Source of the DNA: Paenibacillus sp. FSL M7-0420 | GTDB lineage: Bacteria; Bacillota; Bacilli; Paenibacillales; Paenibacillaceae | DNA length: 64,000 nt | Direction of reading: 5' to 3' | NCBI RefSeq assembly: GCF_038002345.1 | Contig: NZ_JBBOCJ010000001.1 | Coordinates: forward strand, 6,882,001 to 6,946,000 | Shown: in pieces, positions 1 through 8,539 of the stretch | How the letters are laid out: each line of letters starts with the position of its first letter | Position numbering within the stretch: position 1 is the stretch's first letter | Program-made: the position numbers and the translations under genes | The notes under the pieces: model-generated | The model's input: only the letters and a program-made list of their open reading frames with translations | Told to the model about the DNA's origin: nothing | The model's database searches: none

Positions 1-34
1 CAAAACAATTCACTCATTTCCTCATCTGGTACTC

Positions 35-80
35 ATCCGGCTCATTTCCGGCTCCACCAACGGGATTTATCCCCGACCTT
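35..80. repeat. Diverged single unit of the 51-bp repeat family
   Basis: The stretch with CATTTCCGGCTCC followed by GGGATTTATCCCC closely matches the repeat unit tandemly arrayed at 45010-45235. Read on the minus strand it gives GINPVGGAGNEPDE, in the same frame and pattern as the array peptide GINPIKSAGNGPDGE. Only one clear unit is visible, and the left window edge hides anything further. Confidence 0.5.
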
Positions 81-150
81 ATTCACATTTTATCCACAGC
101 ACGCTTAACATTTGATGAACGCCCACAGAATTCCTATTGTGAATAACGCG

Positions 151-194
151 AAATAGGCGAATCCACGCCGCAGGGGCTATGAATTCGCCTATTT
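151..194 (-). terminator. Terminator-like hairpin downstream of bioY
   Basis: AAATAGGCGAAT (151-162) pairs with ATTCGCCTATTT (183-194) across a GC-rich loop. It lies about 60 bases beyond the bioY stop. T runs after the stem are short on both strands, so it may serve bioY, a gene left of the window, or both. Confidence 0.55.
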
Positions 195-252
195 ATGCTG
201 AGCAAGACTAGCTTGCAGTTAGCATTTGCATTTATTGGTTAGCAGCTTGCGG

Positions 253-861
253 TTAACGAGTTGTGGTTGTGTTGTCCCCTTCAGCCCAGACGCCTGTGTC
301 ACTGTTCAGGATACGTTCGATCGGATATACCTTCCATACCGCCGTTACTACAGCCGAACACAAGACTGCTTTGAGCAGGTCGCCCGGAAGAAACGGCCAC
401 ATGCCTGCCGTCAATGCCTTGCCGAGTGAATCCATACCTGTGGAATAGGCCAGCCACCCCACACCGCCCGGATAAACTAACAGTGCGCCGAAGATAAAGT
501 TAGCGGCCAGCAGCTTCACGAAGGTGTATTGGTCCTGCTTAATGCGTTCGGCGAAAAAGCCGATCAGCCAGGCCACGAACGGCCAGGAGAAGATATATCC
601 TGCGGTAGGGCCAACCAGGACCGCCAATCCTCCGCTTCCGCCCATCACCTGGAATCCGGCAGCGGCGAGTCCGATCACGATCAGTACAGCAAGCGCCCCG
701 TAACGGGCCCCAAGGATCGAACCAGCCAGCATTACCGCGAGGGTCTGCATGGTAATGGGTACCGTGGAGAAGGGCAGCGAGATTTTCAAATAACTCAGAG
801 CTATCATGACGGCGGCGAATAAGGCACTGAATATCAGGCCGCGGGTGGTCCATTTCTTCAT
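253..861 (-). CDS. bioY: BioY, biotin ECF transporter S component
   Basis: This 202-residue integral membrane protein is the biotin-binding S component of an energy-coupling-factor transporter. It starts KKWTTRGLIFSALFAAVMIALSY and shows the family pattern of about six membrane segments, including PITMQTLAVMLAG and the GPTAGYIFSWPFVAWLIG stretch typical of BioY. Length fits the family. The ATG at 861 has a purine-rich AAGGGGGAAC upstream. The gene diverges from an ECF ATPase pair plus EcfT (1080-3685). That suggests, but does not prove, that this module energises biotin uptake; the same module could also serve other S components encoded elsewhere. Confidence 0.9.
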   Translation of the reverse strand: MKKWTTRGLIFSALFAAVMIALSYLKISLPFSTVPITMQTLAVMLAGSILGARYGALAVLIVIGLAAAGFQVMGGSGGLAVLVGPTAGYIFSWPFVAWLIGFFAERIKQDQYTFVKLLAANFIFGALLVYPGGVGWLAYSTGMDSLGKALTAGMWPFLPGDLLKAVLCSAVVTAVWKVYPIERILNSDTGVWAEGDNTTTTR

Positions 862-948
862 GGCCGGGAGGTTCCCCCTTTTCTAAAAATATAAGAATTT
901 ATATGTTTCACGCTACAAATTATCTTTCTATTTCTCGCCGAAACGGTA

Positions 949-967
949 CCGTCCTTTAAAAGGACGG
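949..967. promoter_or_regulatory. Perfect 9-bp inverted repeat between bioY and ecfA
   Basis: CCGTCCTTT and AAAGGACGG flank a single A in the divergent bioY/ecfA intergenic region. Its position is right for a shared operator, but it does not resemble the BirA operator I know (TTGTTAAC-type), so the cognate protein is unknown. A hairpin role is equally possible. Confidence 0.4.
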
Positions 968-1031
968 CAAAGCCGTTTTCACTTGGGATCACTATAACAT
1001 CACCCTCCAGATACATCAATCCTGAAATCTT

Positions 1032-1040
1032 TGTTATAAT
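1032..1040 (+). promoter_or_regulatory. Extended -10 promoter for the ECF operon
   Basis: TGTTATAAT is an extended -10 element (TG, one base, TATAAT), 40 bases before the likely ecfA start. No good -35 is visible at 17 bases, which is common for extended -10 promoters. Confidence 0.5.
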
Positions 1041-1079
1041 GGGTAGCAATTGTTGACTAGAGCTGGACGGAAAGCAGGC

Positions 1080-1898
1080 ATGAGGATGATCAGGGCGCAT
1101 AATATAAGCTTGTCCGTGCGGGAGGGGCAGCATCACCGTACAGTACTGCAAGGGATTAACATTCATATAGAGCCTGGGGAATGGGTAGCGCTGACAGGGG
1201 CCAACGGCTGCGGCAAAACCTCGCTAATCCGCTCCTTCAACGGACTGAACACCCCCTCCGGCGGCAGTCTGTCCGTGGCCGGACTGGACCTGCGCCTGCC
1301 GGAGAACCGGATTATAGTAAAGCAGCGGGTGCAGCTCGTATTTCAGAATCCCGAAGCACAGACGGTTGGCTCCACCCCCTTCGAGGATATCGCCTTCGGA
1401 CTGGAGAACCGGGGACTGGAACGGGGGCGGATGATTGCACGAATCCATGAGATTCTACAGCAGGTAGGACTAAGCCATAAAGCGGAGGCAGAGGTATCTA
1501 CACTATCCGGCGGAGAGCGCCAACGTCTGGCGGTAGGCTGCTGCCTGGCACTGGAAGCCGAAATGATTATTTTCGATGAGGCTACCTCGATGCTGGACCC
1601 TGAGGGAAGATCGGATATTCTGGAGCTGGCCCAGGGGCTATGGCAGGCAGGGACTACCATCCTCTGGGTCACGCAGCGGATGGAGGAGCTGGCCGCAAGC
1701 CCGCGCATCGCGGTGCTGGGTAAAGGGCAATTGCTCTATGACGGCAGCCCGCGCAGCCTGTTCTATACCTCGGAGCTGCCGGAGACCCTCGGCTGGCTTC
1801 CTTCTCCGGCCGTCCGGGTCGGGAAGCTGCTGCAGAAGCAGGGCTGGCCGCTTCACCTGCTGCCTCTGACCGGACAGGATCTGGAGGAGCTGCTATGA
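1080..1898 (+). CDS. ecfA1: ECF transporter ATPase A1
   Basis: This 272-residue ABC ATPase is the first nucleotide-binding subunit of an ECF vitamin transporter. Visible motifs are Walker A GANGCGKTS (residues 40-48), Q-loop Q89, signature LSGGE (142-146) and Walker B with catalytic E167 (IIFDEAT). The position normally held by the switch histidine is glutamine (VTQRME, Q199), while the partner ATPase keeps its His, so the two nucleotide sites are probably not equivalent. An upstream TTG at 1050 extends the frame, but ATG 1080 or 1086 fits homologues better. The stop overlaps the next start (ATGA, 1895-1898), so the two genes are translationally coupled. Confidence 0.85.
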   Translation: MRMIRAHNISLSVREGQHHRTVLQGINIHIEPGEWVALTGANGCGKTSLIRSFNGLNTPSGGSLSVAGLDLRLPENRIIVKQRVQLVFQNPEAQTVGSTPFEDIAFGLENRGLERGRMIARIHEILQQVGLSHKAEAEVSTLSGGERQRLAVGCCLALEAEMIIFDEATSMLDPEGRSDILELAQGLWQAGTTILWVTQRMEELAASPRIAVLGKGQLLYDGSPRSLFYTSELPETLGWLPSPAVRVGKLLQKQGWPLHLLPLTGQDLEELL

Positions 1899-3685
1899 GA
1901 ATTCATACGGAGCATCTCTCCTTCTGCTATGAAGGCGGCAGGCCAGCCGTTCAAGAGATATCTCTGGATATCCCTACAGGTTCGCTGACCGTCCTCTGCG
2001 GTGTGAACGGGAGCGGTAAGTCTACGCTGCTCCGTCTGCTCGCGGACCTTGCACAGCCCTCCTCCGGGCAGATACTTTACGATCACGGGAAGAAGACGGA
2101 CTACAAGACTGCCGAAGCTGCATCCATGGTATTCCAGCAGCCGGAGACGCAGCTGTTCGCGGGTACGGTACATAAGGATATCGAATACGGCCTGATGGAG
2201 CGAGGGGTGTCCAAGGAGAAGCGGACGGAGATCATCGCGGGCGCTCTGGCGAAGACCGGGCTGGCTTACGATGAATTCGCCGGGCGCTCTCCCTTTCTGC
2301 TTAGCGGGGGCGAGAAGCGGCGCGTATGTATTGCGGGTGCTCTGGCCGTACAGCCCGGGCTTCTGATTCTGGATGAGCCGACCGCAGGGCTGGACCCCCA
2401 GGCAGCGCAGGCACTGCTCGAAATGGTACAGCAGCTGCGCAGTAGCGGCCTGACCCTGATCATCGGCACCCATGATCTGGACAGCTTCCTGCCGGTTGCC
2501 GACAAGGTCATCGTGATGAAGCACGGTGCTATCCATTATGACGGTCCTGCTCCGGCATTGACTGCTGATCCCAGCCTGCTGGCAGACGCCGGACTCACGC
2601 CCCCCGTCTATGCTTCTATGGGACGCAGAGCGGTGCAGCATGGCCTGCTGGAAGCAGTCCCGGACAATCTGGAGGAGCTGCTGACAGGGCTGGAAAAGCA
2701 CCCGCTGCCTATGCCGCAGACGGACAGGTTGCCGGCAGGCACTGGCGCCTCTGCCCGCAGCAGCGCCATGCCACCCGGCAACCAGAGCGGCCGCACCCGC
2801 GAACACCGCGCGCAATACAGTGCAGAAGATAAACGGCACCGGGGGAATCCTCCTCAACCTGCCGGGGCGCAGACGGACCAGTCAATAATAAGGCCTGGCA
2901 ATCCAAGACAAGAACAGAACACCCCGCGCAGGCCCGGCTGGCAAGGACTCGATCCCCGGGCCAAATGGCTGGGGATGATTCTCGGCTCGCTGGTCCTGCT
3001 AGGGATGAACACTCTGCTCCCGCTGCTGCTTACTGCCGGTCTGCTGGCCGGGCTCGCGGCTTCGGCCCGTATCTCCTGGCGCCGGGCCTTCCGCTTCTTC
3101 CGCCCGTTCCTGCTGATGTTCCTGTTCCTCTGGCTCCTGTCCGGGCTTAGCTGGAGCTCTCCCGACTTCGCACTCGGACCGCTCAGCTTCAGCTATGCAG
3201 GACTCGTGCGCGGGGGAATTAACGCGCTGCGCTTCCTGCTGTTAATTGCCCTGGGCTTCCTGTTCACCGAGACGACCACCGGTGCTCCCTTGCGCGAGGG
3301 TCTGGAATGGGGCATCGCTCCGCTGCGGGCCCTGGGCATCCGCACCCGTAACTGGTCGCTTGCCGTATCCGTGACCCTGCAGTTCGTGCCGTGGATTCTC
3401 GGCAAGCTGGCCCAGCTGCAGCTTGCGCTGGGCTCACGCGGAAGGCGCGCCCGCGGGGTGGCCCGCTGGTCCCCGAGGCAGATCGCCCTAATCATCGTGC
3501 CTCTACTGATTCTTGTCCTGGGTATGGGCGACGAGCTGGCGACAGCCGTAGAATCGCGGGGGTACGATCCAGCCAAGCAGCGGACCCCCGTCTATCAGCT
3601 CCGCTGGAGCAGGCGTGATACGCTGGCAGCGCTAGGTATCCTGGCGGTTGCAGCTATGCTGTGGTGGGTAGCGCGTATCAGCTGA
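1895..3685 (+). CDS. Fused ECF ATPase A2 and EcfT transmembrane protein
   Basis: One 596-residue open frame joins two proteins that are normally separate. Residues 1-270 are an ECF ATPase with Walker A GVNGSGKST (36-44), Q-loop (81-82), LSGGE (136-140), Walker B LLILDEP with E161, and switch histidine H193. Residues about 270-345 form a polar, Pro/Arg/Gln-rich linker. Residues 351-596 are EcfT: DPRAKWLG, several membrane helices, then the two arginine coupling motifs GSRGRR and ESRGYDP that contact the ATPases. There is no stop codon or shift between the halves, and the EcfT part has no strong start of its own in the linker. The gene is coupled to ecfA1 and ends before a terminator at 3816-3841. 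A separate internal start for EcfT cannot be excluded. Confidence 0.88.
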   Translation: MRIHTEHLSFCYEGGRPAVQEISLDIPTGSLTVLCGVNGSGKSTLLRLLADLAQPSSGQILYDHGKKTDYKTAEAASMVFQQPETQLFAGTVHKDIEYGLMERGVSKEKRTEIIAGALAKTGLAYDEFAGRSPFLLSGGEKRRVCIAGALAVQPGLLILDEPTAGLDPQAAQALLEMVQQLRSSGLTLIIGTHDLDSFLPVADKVIVMKHGAIHYDGPAPALTADPSLLADAGLTPPVYASMGRRAVQHGLLEAVPDNLEELLTGLEKHPLPMPQTDRLPAGTGASARSSAMPPGNQSGRTREHRAQYSAEDKRHRGNPPQPAGAQTDQSIIRPGNPRQEQNTPRRPGWQGLDPRAKWLGMILGSLVLLGMNTLLPLLLTAGLLAGLAASARISWRRAFRFFRPFLLMFLFLWLLSGLSWSSPDFALGPLSFSYAGLVRGGINALRFLLLIALGFLFTETTTGAPLREGLEWGIAPLRALGIRTRNWSLAVSVTLQFVPWILGKLAQLQLALGSRGRRARGVARWSPRQIALIIVPLLILVLGMGDELATAVESRGYDPAKQRTPVYQLRWSRRDTLAALGILAVAAMLWWVARIS

Positions 3686-3815
3686 GCGGGTACGGGACGA
3701 TTCAGCGAACAAATCACCATAGCGGATGGATAGTGTAAGAACTTATGCGGCTGCGCAGCTAGTATAGTTCTCCCCACCTTACCTATCCGCCCACTTGTGG
3801 GGCATCCGGCGAGTT

Positions 3816-3841
3816 CAGGGGCACTATTGCCCCTGATTTTT
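3816..3841 (+). terminator. Terminator of the ECF operon
   Basis: CAGGGGCA (3816-3823) pairs with TGCCCCTG (3828-3835) around a four-base loop and is followed by ATTTTT. This is a classic rho-independent terminator 130 bases after the ECF fusion stop. Confidence 0.85.
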
Positions 3842-3879
3842 GCTCACTTGGCCTTAATCCGGCCCGCTCTCCCTCGCGG

Positions 3880-4222
3880 CAGCACATTGTATGCTGTTTT
3901 TCGCATACATTCGACTCGCGCACCCTCTAGCTGCCCATTGTATGCTGTTTTCGGCATACATTCGGCCTGTGCGCCTGCGCGGCAGCACATTGTATGCTGT
4001 TTTTGACATACATTTGACTCGCGCACCCTCTAGCTGCCCGTTGTATGCTGTTTTCGGCATACATTCGGCCTGTGCGCCTGCGCGGCAGCACATTGTATGC
4101 TGTTTTTGGCATACATTTGACTCGCGCACCCTCTAGCTGCCCATTGTATGCTGTTTTCGGCATACATTCGGCCCGTGCGCCTGCGTGCCAGCACTTTGTA
4201 TGCTGTTTTTCGCATACCTTCC
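3880..4222. repeat. Seven-unit hairpin repeat array, 51/52-bp period
   Basis: Seven copies of TTGTATGC-TGTTTT-GCATACA begin at 3887, 3938, 3990, 4041, 4093, 4144 and 4196, so spacing alternates 51 and 52 bases. Each copy can fold with TGTATGC against GCATACA. Two spacer types alternate strictly: one containing ACTCGCGCACCCTCTAGCTG, the other GGCCTGTGCGCCTGCG. The true period is therefore about 103 bases. The array fills the gap between the convergent ECF operon and mprF. The alternating 51/52 step breaks any reading frame, arguing against coding. A diverged relative lies at 45384-45566. This 549-base gap holds no gene, only the terminator and this array. Confidence 0.85.
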
Positions 4223-4234
4223 AGCATGAAGGCC

Positions 4235-6889
4235 TCAATTCTCCTCCTCCGGATGCCTGGAGACCAGCCTCACCAGATCCAGAGTCAAGAGAGGGAGAGT
4301 CACCGCAGCGGGATAGGCCAGATAACGCGGCTCCCACGCCGGGTTGAACTTCTCCTTATACCGGCGCAGACCGGAGAAGCCGTACCAGTGGCCTCCGCGT
4401 TCAAAAACCAGCCGGGCAAGCTTCTCCTCCCGCAGCGCTCCAAAGCGGCCCCCGACATTGGACAGCGGGGCAGACCCGAGATTGAAGCTTCTGTAACCGC
4501 GCGCTTTCGCCCATTCCAGCAGACACAGGAACAGGTAATCCATAGTCCCGTTCGGGGTATCCTTGTGATGGCGCATCAGATCCACCGAGACCGTCTTCTG
4601 CCCGTCGTAACCAGGAGCTATGGAGGCAAAAGCCAGCAAATGGCCGTCTGCTCCACGCAGCAGCGCCAGCGGTGCGAGCTGGAGGTACGGCTCGCTGAAC
4701 CAGCCCAGCGAGTAGCCTTTCTCCCTGCGCCCGGCCAGCCATTCCTCTGACAACAGGCGAAGCTCCTGCAGCAGCTCCTTCGAATGCTGGGCCTCTGTGA
4801 TCTCGAAATGGTAGCCCTCGCGCTCGAACCGCCCCTTCACACTCCGCAGGCTGGCGTTCCGCGATCCGCTAATGCTGAAGTCCGCCAGCGGGACCAGCGC
4901 TTCTTCCCCCAGCTTGAAGAACCGGTAGCCCTGCTCATGATAGAGCGGAAGATATACCGGGGCCGCCTGATAGAAGACTACAGATAGTCCATACAAATCA
5001 GCAGCCTGCCTGAACTCACTGATTCCGTTATTAAGCAGATTCATCGGCCCAAGCGGATCACCCAGTACCACCAGCTTGTCCCGGACTCTGGCGAAGGCGA
5101 ACAGCACCTTGCCTTCCTGGGCCCAATAGAAGCTTTTGTCACCAAGAAACAGCATATGGCTTAAGGCATTGCCCCAGCCCTCCGAGAGGAAGCGCTCCAG
5201 CCGTGCCATATCCTTATCCGCGAGAAGCGTATCTGCCTTGTGCTGCGGCCTGAGGGCTACAAGCATCGTCAGCAGCAGCCAGGAGCAAATCAGTCCGCCG
5301 GCCGCCGTAACGGCCACATTACTGTGCTGCCGCAGCCATTCCGGCTGAATGCCGGGCGGGAGATGCTTTAGGAAGCCGTGATGGGTATAACTCGCCAGCC
5401 CGTAATAGCTGAGGGCTACAGCCGAGGTCAGGAGCAGCCACCATAAGGTGCTTTTGGCGCTCAGCGGGACACTGATCCGGTAGAACCGGCTTCGGGAGAT
5501 CCACAGAATCAGTGCCACCACCAGCAGGAACAAGGCCTCCTCGTAATCGAACCCCTTCGTAAATGCAAAGACCGCCCCGCCCAAAAGCAGCAGGCCTGTC
5601 CAGACATAAGCCCTGCGGACGCGCAGGGAGATCCCACGCGACAGCAGAATCAGCATAAAGCCGATCAGCACGGACAGATGGTGCGAGATCTGCATCACGG
5701 GCAGCGACAGCAGTTCCTCTGTCACCTTCAGCCGGTAGAGCAGCTCAGGCGTAGCTGCGGACAGCAGCAGAAGCAGACCGCTGGCCAAGACCAGCTTGCC
5801 GAGTGCCCATACACCCAGATCGCTGAGGAAGGTATATTGACCGGGCCAGCCCCATATTCTCTGCCATATCGTCAGAGGTGCTTCCACTCTGTCGCCGCTG
5901 CGTTCAGCGCCCTTCGTACCCGGCAGCCCGAACTCCAGCGCAGCCAGCACCAGACCGATCAGCCAGGGGATAATGTAATAGAATAATCTGTAGATGACCA
6001 GGACTCCCATGGCATGGTCGCTCTTGATGCCCAGTTGGGTAAGTCCGAGCAGCGCAATCAGATCGAACGCGCCGATGCCCCCGGGAGCCATACTTAGAAT
6101 TCCGGCTATCGCAGCCACTACATAGATACTGAAGACGGTGAGAAATGGGGCGCTCCCGAGCAGCTCACCGGCAATGAACCAGAAGGTCAGTCCGGCGAAC
6201 ACCCACTCCAGGAAGGACGCACCCACAGAAGCAACTACGGTAAGCCAGGCGGTTCTCCCCTCACCCCGGTTAACCCATTTGGCGAAAAGCGCAGAGCGCT
6301 GGAGGAGTACAAAGAACGGCAGATACAGCGCCATCCCCCAGACCGCAAAATCCAGCCAGCGATGCGCCTCCAGCAGCCGGTCCGCCGGCAAAAGACCGGT
6401 AATCGTCCCCCAACCGAGCAGCGACAGCCCCGTAATCATCAGCGGTGACAGAAACACAATGGCCGGTGCGAGCAAGGACGCAGGCACACAGCTCCGCTTA
6501 TAGAGCAGCGTTCTAAGGCCCGCGCCAGCCAGACCGGCGAATCCGATCATATTATTGAACGTATTGGCGATCCAGGCATAACGGAAGGTCCGCAACCAGC
6601 CGATCTGCAGGCGGAAATGCCGCCGGATCAAGTAATCATAAGTACTCATAACCGCCACCGACAGCAGCGAAATTCCCAGCATCTGCATAATAGAGGGTAC
6701 GGGAACGGATTTCAGATCACGGATGATTTTGCCTAAATGAATTTGCTTCAGCTCATGCTGCCCCTCCAGATAGACCAGTCCGATAATCAGCAGCGGAAAA
6801 AGCGCCCGCACCGCCTTAATCCGGTAGATGGATATCAGCAGCCGTACGAATTTGAAGCGTTCCAATTTATTTTTGATTACAGTATGCAT
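4235..6889 (-). CDS. mprF: MprF, lysylphosphatidylglycerol synthase and flippase
   Basis: This 884-residue membrane protein transfers lysine from Lys-tRNA to phosphatidylglycerol and flips the product, lowering surface negative charge and giving resistance to cationic antimicrobial peptides. The N-terminal half (to about residue 510) is a run of roughly 14 membrane helices, including the flippase region with SMAPGGIGAFDLIAL. The C-terminal half (about 530-884) is the soluble DUF2156 synthase domain, with AFARVRDKLVVLGDPLGP and GYRSFNLGSAPLSNVG. An in-frame start lies at 6934, but ATG 6889 has AGGTG six bases upstream and fits homologues. The gene is monocistronic, with a terminator-like array beyond its stop. 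Whether the aminoacyl group is Lys or Ala cannot be told from sequence alone. Confidence 0.92.
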   Translation of the reverse strand: MHTVIKNKLERFKFVRLLISIYRIKAVRALFPLLIIGLVYLEGQHELKQIHLGKIIRDLKSVPVPSIMQMLGISLLSVAVMSTYDYLIRRHFRLQIGWLRTFRYAWIANTFNNMIGFAGLAGAGLRTLLYKRSCVPASLLAPAIVFLSPLMITGLSLLGWGTITGLLPADRLLEAHRWLDFAVWGMALYLPFFVLLQRSALFAKWVNRGEGRTAWLTVVASVGASFLEWVFAGLTFWFIAGELLGSAPFLTVFSIYVVAAIAGILSMAPGGIGAFDLIALLGLTQLGIKSDHAMGVLVIYRLFYYIIPWLIGLVLAALEFGLPGTKGAERSGDRVEAPLTIWQRIWGWPGQYTFLSDLGVWALGKLVLASGLLLLLSAATPELLYRLKVTEELLSLPVMQISHHLSVLIGFMLILLSRGISLRVRRAYVWTGLLLLGGAVFAFTKGFDYEEALFLLVVALILWISRSRFYRISVPLSAKSTLWWLLLTSAVALSYYGLASYTHHGFLKHLPPGIQPEWLRQHSNVAVTAAGGLICSWLLLTMLVALRPQHKADTLLADKDMARLERFLSEGWGNALSHMLFLGDKSFYWAQEGKVLFAFARVRDKLVVLGDPLGPMNLLNNGISEFRQAADLYGLSVVFYQAAPVYLPLYHEQGYRFFKLGEEALVPLADFSISGSRNASLRSVKGRFEREGYHFEITEAQHSKELLQELRLLSEEWLAGRREKGYSLGWFSEPYLQLAPLALLRGADGHLLAFASIAPGYDGQKTVSVDLMRHHKDTPNGTMDYLFLCLLEWAKARGYRSFNLGSAPLSNVGGRFGALREEKLARLVFERGGHWYGFSGLRRYKEKFNPAWEPRYLAYPAAVTLPLLTLDLVRLVSRHPEEEN

Positions 6890-6958
6890 GACTTCACCTG
6901 TCCTCACTGCCGAACGCTCTTGTTGCCTGAACATATTCAGCCCTCTCCATACGAACCC

Positions 6959-6967
6959 ATTATAGCA
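6959..6967 (-). promoter_or_regulatory. Extended -10 promoter for mprF
   Basis: On the minus strand TGCTATAAT gives a perfect TATAAT with the TG extension, about 70 bases upstream of the mprF ATG. The -35 is poor. Confidence 0.5.
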
Positions 6968-7097
6968 AGATCAGCAGCAGATCTCCCGTATAATGGTCAC
7001 ACGCTTACAAGAGTTAGACGGCGGGCGAAGGGTAAGTCCCTGCACAGGGGCTGTATTTGTTCCAGTAATGGTGAGAAGCGTATACATCCATATTTGC

Positions 7098-7137
7098 ATA
7101 AAAGCACCCGGACTGCGATTAGTCCGGGTGCTTTTAT
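7098..7137. terminator. Strong bidirectional terminator
   Basis: Perfect 17-bp arms ATAAAAGCACCCGGACT (7098-7114) and its complement (7121-7137) surround a six-base loop, with T runs at the end of the stem on both strands. On the minus strand it closes the FlxA-like gene (stop at 7228). Confidence 0.85.
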
Positions 7138-7227
7138 CATCGTGCCAAGGGTTATCATCCCCTAATAGAGAGCCTGTCATCACGGCAATGGCGGCTCTCT
7201 TCAGAGGCATGCAATTCTCGCTCAAGG

Positions 7228-7587
7228 CTATACTCGAATGTCGAATCCCCCTGCGCTGTCGGTGGTTGCGTTAGCAATCTCCTGAACAGATGCTGCTGTC
7301 AGCTTATGGTTACCGGCAGGCTTGTCCGGAGGCGCAGCAGCGCTTTGGGCAGAAGCGGAGCTGCCCGCAGCCTGTGACTTCCGGGCCATTTGTGCTTCGA
7401 TCTGCTTGATCTGCTGTTCTAGCTGCTTGGTTTTGGTTTCTTTGGCTTGCTCGTTATCCTTGCTTGCGCTTACTTTCTCAAGCTCAGCTTCCAGCTTCGC
7501 CTTCTGCTTCTCAAGTGCAGCGGCATCGCTGGCGCTGGAGGATGTATAAGATACAGATGATGAAGCGGCAACGGATGAGACATTCAT
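7228..7587 (-). CDS. Small FlxA-like coiled-coil protein
   Basis: This 119-residue soluble protein has a Ser/Ala-rich N terminus (MNVSSVAASSSVSYT), a central charged coiled coil of about residues 20-75 (KQKAKLEAELEKV, QLEQQIKQIEAQMARK), then a Ser/Ala/Pro-rich tail. The layout resembles the FlxA-like family found near flagellar or surface genes in Bacilli, but no flagellar gene is adjacent and the function is unknown. The ATG at 7587 has AGGAGGG six bases upstream and is preferred over the in-frame start at 7605. The gene is monocistronic with its own terminator. Confidence 0.7.
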   Translation of the reverse strand: MNVSSVAASSSVSYTSSSASDAAALEKQKAKLEAELEKVSASKDNEQAKETKTKQLEQQIKQIEAQMARKSQAAGSSASAQSAAAPPDKPAGNHKLTAASVQEIANATTDSAGGFDIRV

Positions 7588-7672
7588 GGGTGTCCCTCCT
7601 TTCACCTCTTCAATATATCCCTTTTCTCTATAATGAACGTTAAAATGCGCTGAAAGTTTGCTGAATATCCCT

Positions 7673-8539
7673 TCAACCCTTCCTGGCCCTCCGGTTCACC
7701 AGCATAACGCTCAGCAGGATGATGACCAGCCCGGCAATGGTGTTGGCATAGATCTGCTCCTGCAGGAAGATTACGCCCCACAACAGGCCGAATACAGGCA
7801 CGAGGAAGGTAACACTAACGGTCTTGACCGGGCCGATATTGGCAATCAGGCGGAAATACAGCAGATACGCCACTGAGGTGCAGATCAGCGAGAGGCCGAG
7901 GACAGAATATACAGCGGCGGAGGAAGGCAGATGATCCGGGGCAAAAATCACCGCCAGCGGCAGCAGCACCACACTTGCGCCCAGCTGTTGTCCCGCAGCA
8001 AGCGCCAGCGGAGTGAGGCCGGAGCCTACGCGTGATGCGTATAATCCTCCGAACGCATAGCAGAGCGCGGCTCCAAGAGAGTAACCTACGGATAAAAGAA
8101 CCGTGCCGGTCAGCGGGAGCGGACTCCAGCCGACCAGCACACCCACACCTACCAGGCCTATGATCAGCCCGGCTGACTTGGCCGCCCCCGGCTTCTCCTT
8201 CCGGGTCCCCCACGCCGCCAGTGCCGCGAACATCGGGGTTGTAGCATTCAGAATCGCCGCCAGTGAGGCGCTCAGATGCAGCTCAGCCATACAGATCAGC
8301 GTGAACGGAAGCGCCGCGTTAACCGCACCGAGCAGCAGGAAAGATCTCCAGTGCTTCAGGAGGCCCAGCCTGCGCCGGGTCAGCAACGCATAGAGCAGCA
8401 GAGCAGCTCCGGCAATCGTAACGCGCAGCTCTGTCGTGAAGACCGGACCTAGCTCCGGCGAGGCAATCCGCATGAACAGGAAGGAAGCCCCCCAGGCAAA
8501 AGCAAGCAGCAGCAGGGTAGCAAAGTCCTTGCGGCTCAC
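7673..8539 (-). CDS. EamA-family DMT transporter
   Basis: This 288-residue protein has about ten membrane segments in two homologous EamA halves (N half FATLLLLAFAWGASFLFMRIA; C half LCYAFGGLYASRVG through VPVFGLLWGVIFLQEQI). These are drug/metabolite exporters of small molecules such as amino acids, and the substrate cannot be assigned from sequence. Its ATG overlaps the upstream MFS gene stop by four bases (ATGA, 8536-8539), so the two exporters are translationally coupled and may act on related compounds. No clear terminator follows. Confidence 0.85.
   Translation of the reverse strand: MSRKDFATLLLLAFAWGASFLFMRIASPELGPVFTTELRVTIAGAALLLYALLTRRRLGLLKHWRSFLLLGAVNAALPFTLICMAELHLSASLAAILNATTPMFAALAAWGTRKEKPGAAKSAGLIIGLVGVGVLVGWSPLPLTGTVLLSVGYSLGAALCYAFGGLYASRVGSGLTPLALAAGQQLGASVVLLPLAVIFAPDHLPSSAAVYSVLGLSLICTSVAYLLYFRLIANIGPVKTVSVTFLVPVFGLLWGVIFLQEQIYANTIAGLVIILLSVMLVNRRARKG

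Noticed and set aside
949..967. BirA operator
   Set aside because: The inverted repeat does not match the known BirA consensus.
1853..2857. Minus-strand 334-residue frame
   Set aside because: Antisense shadow of the EcfA2-EcfT fusion, which has all motifs of both families.
3880..4222. Possible CRISPR array
   Set aside because: Only two spacer types alternate, repeats are hairpins of a simple kind, and no cas gene is seen.
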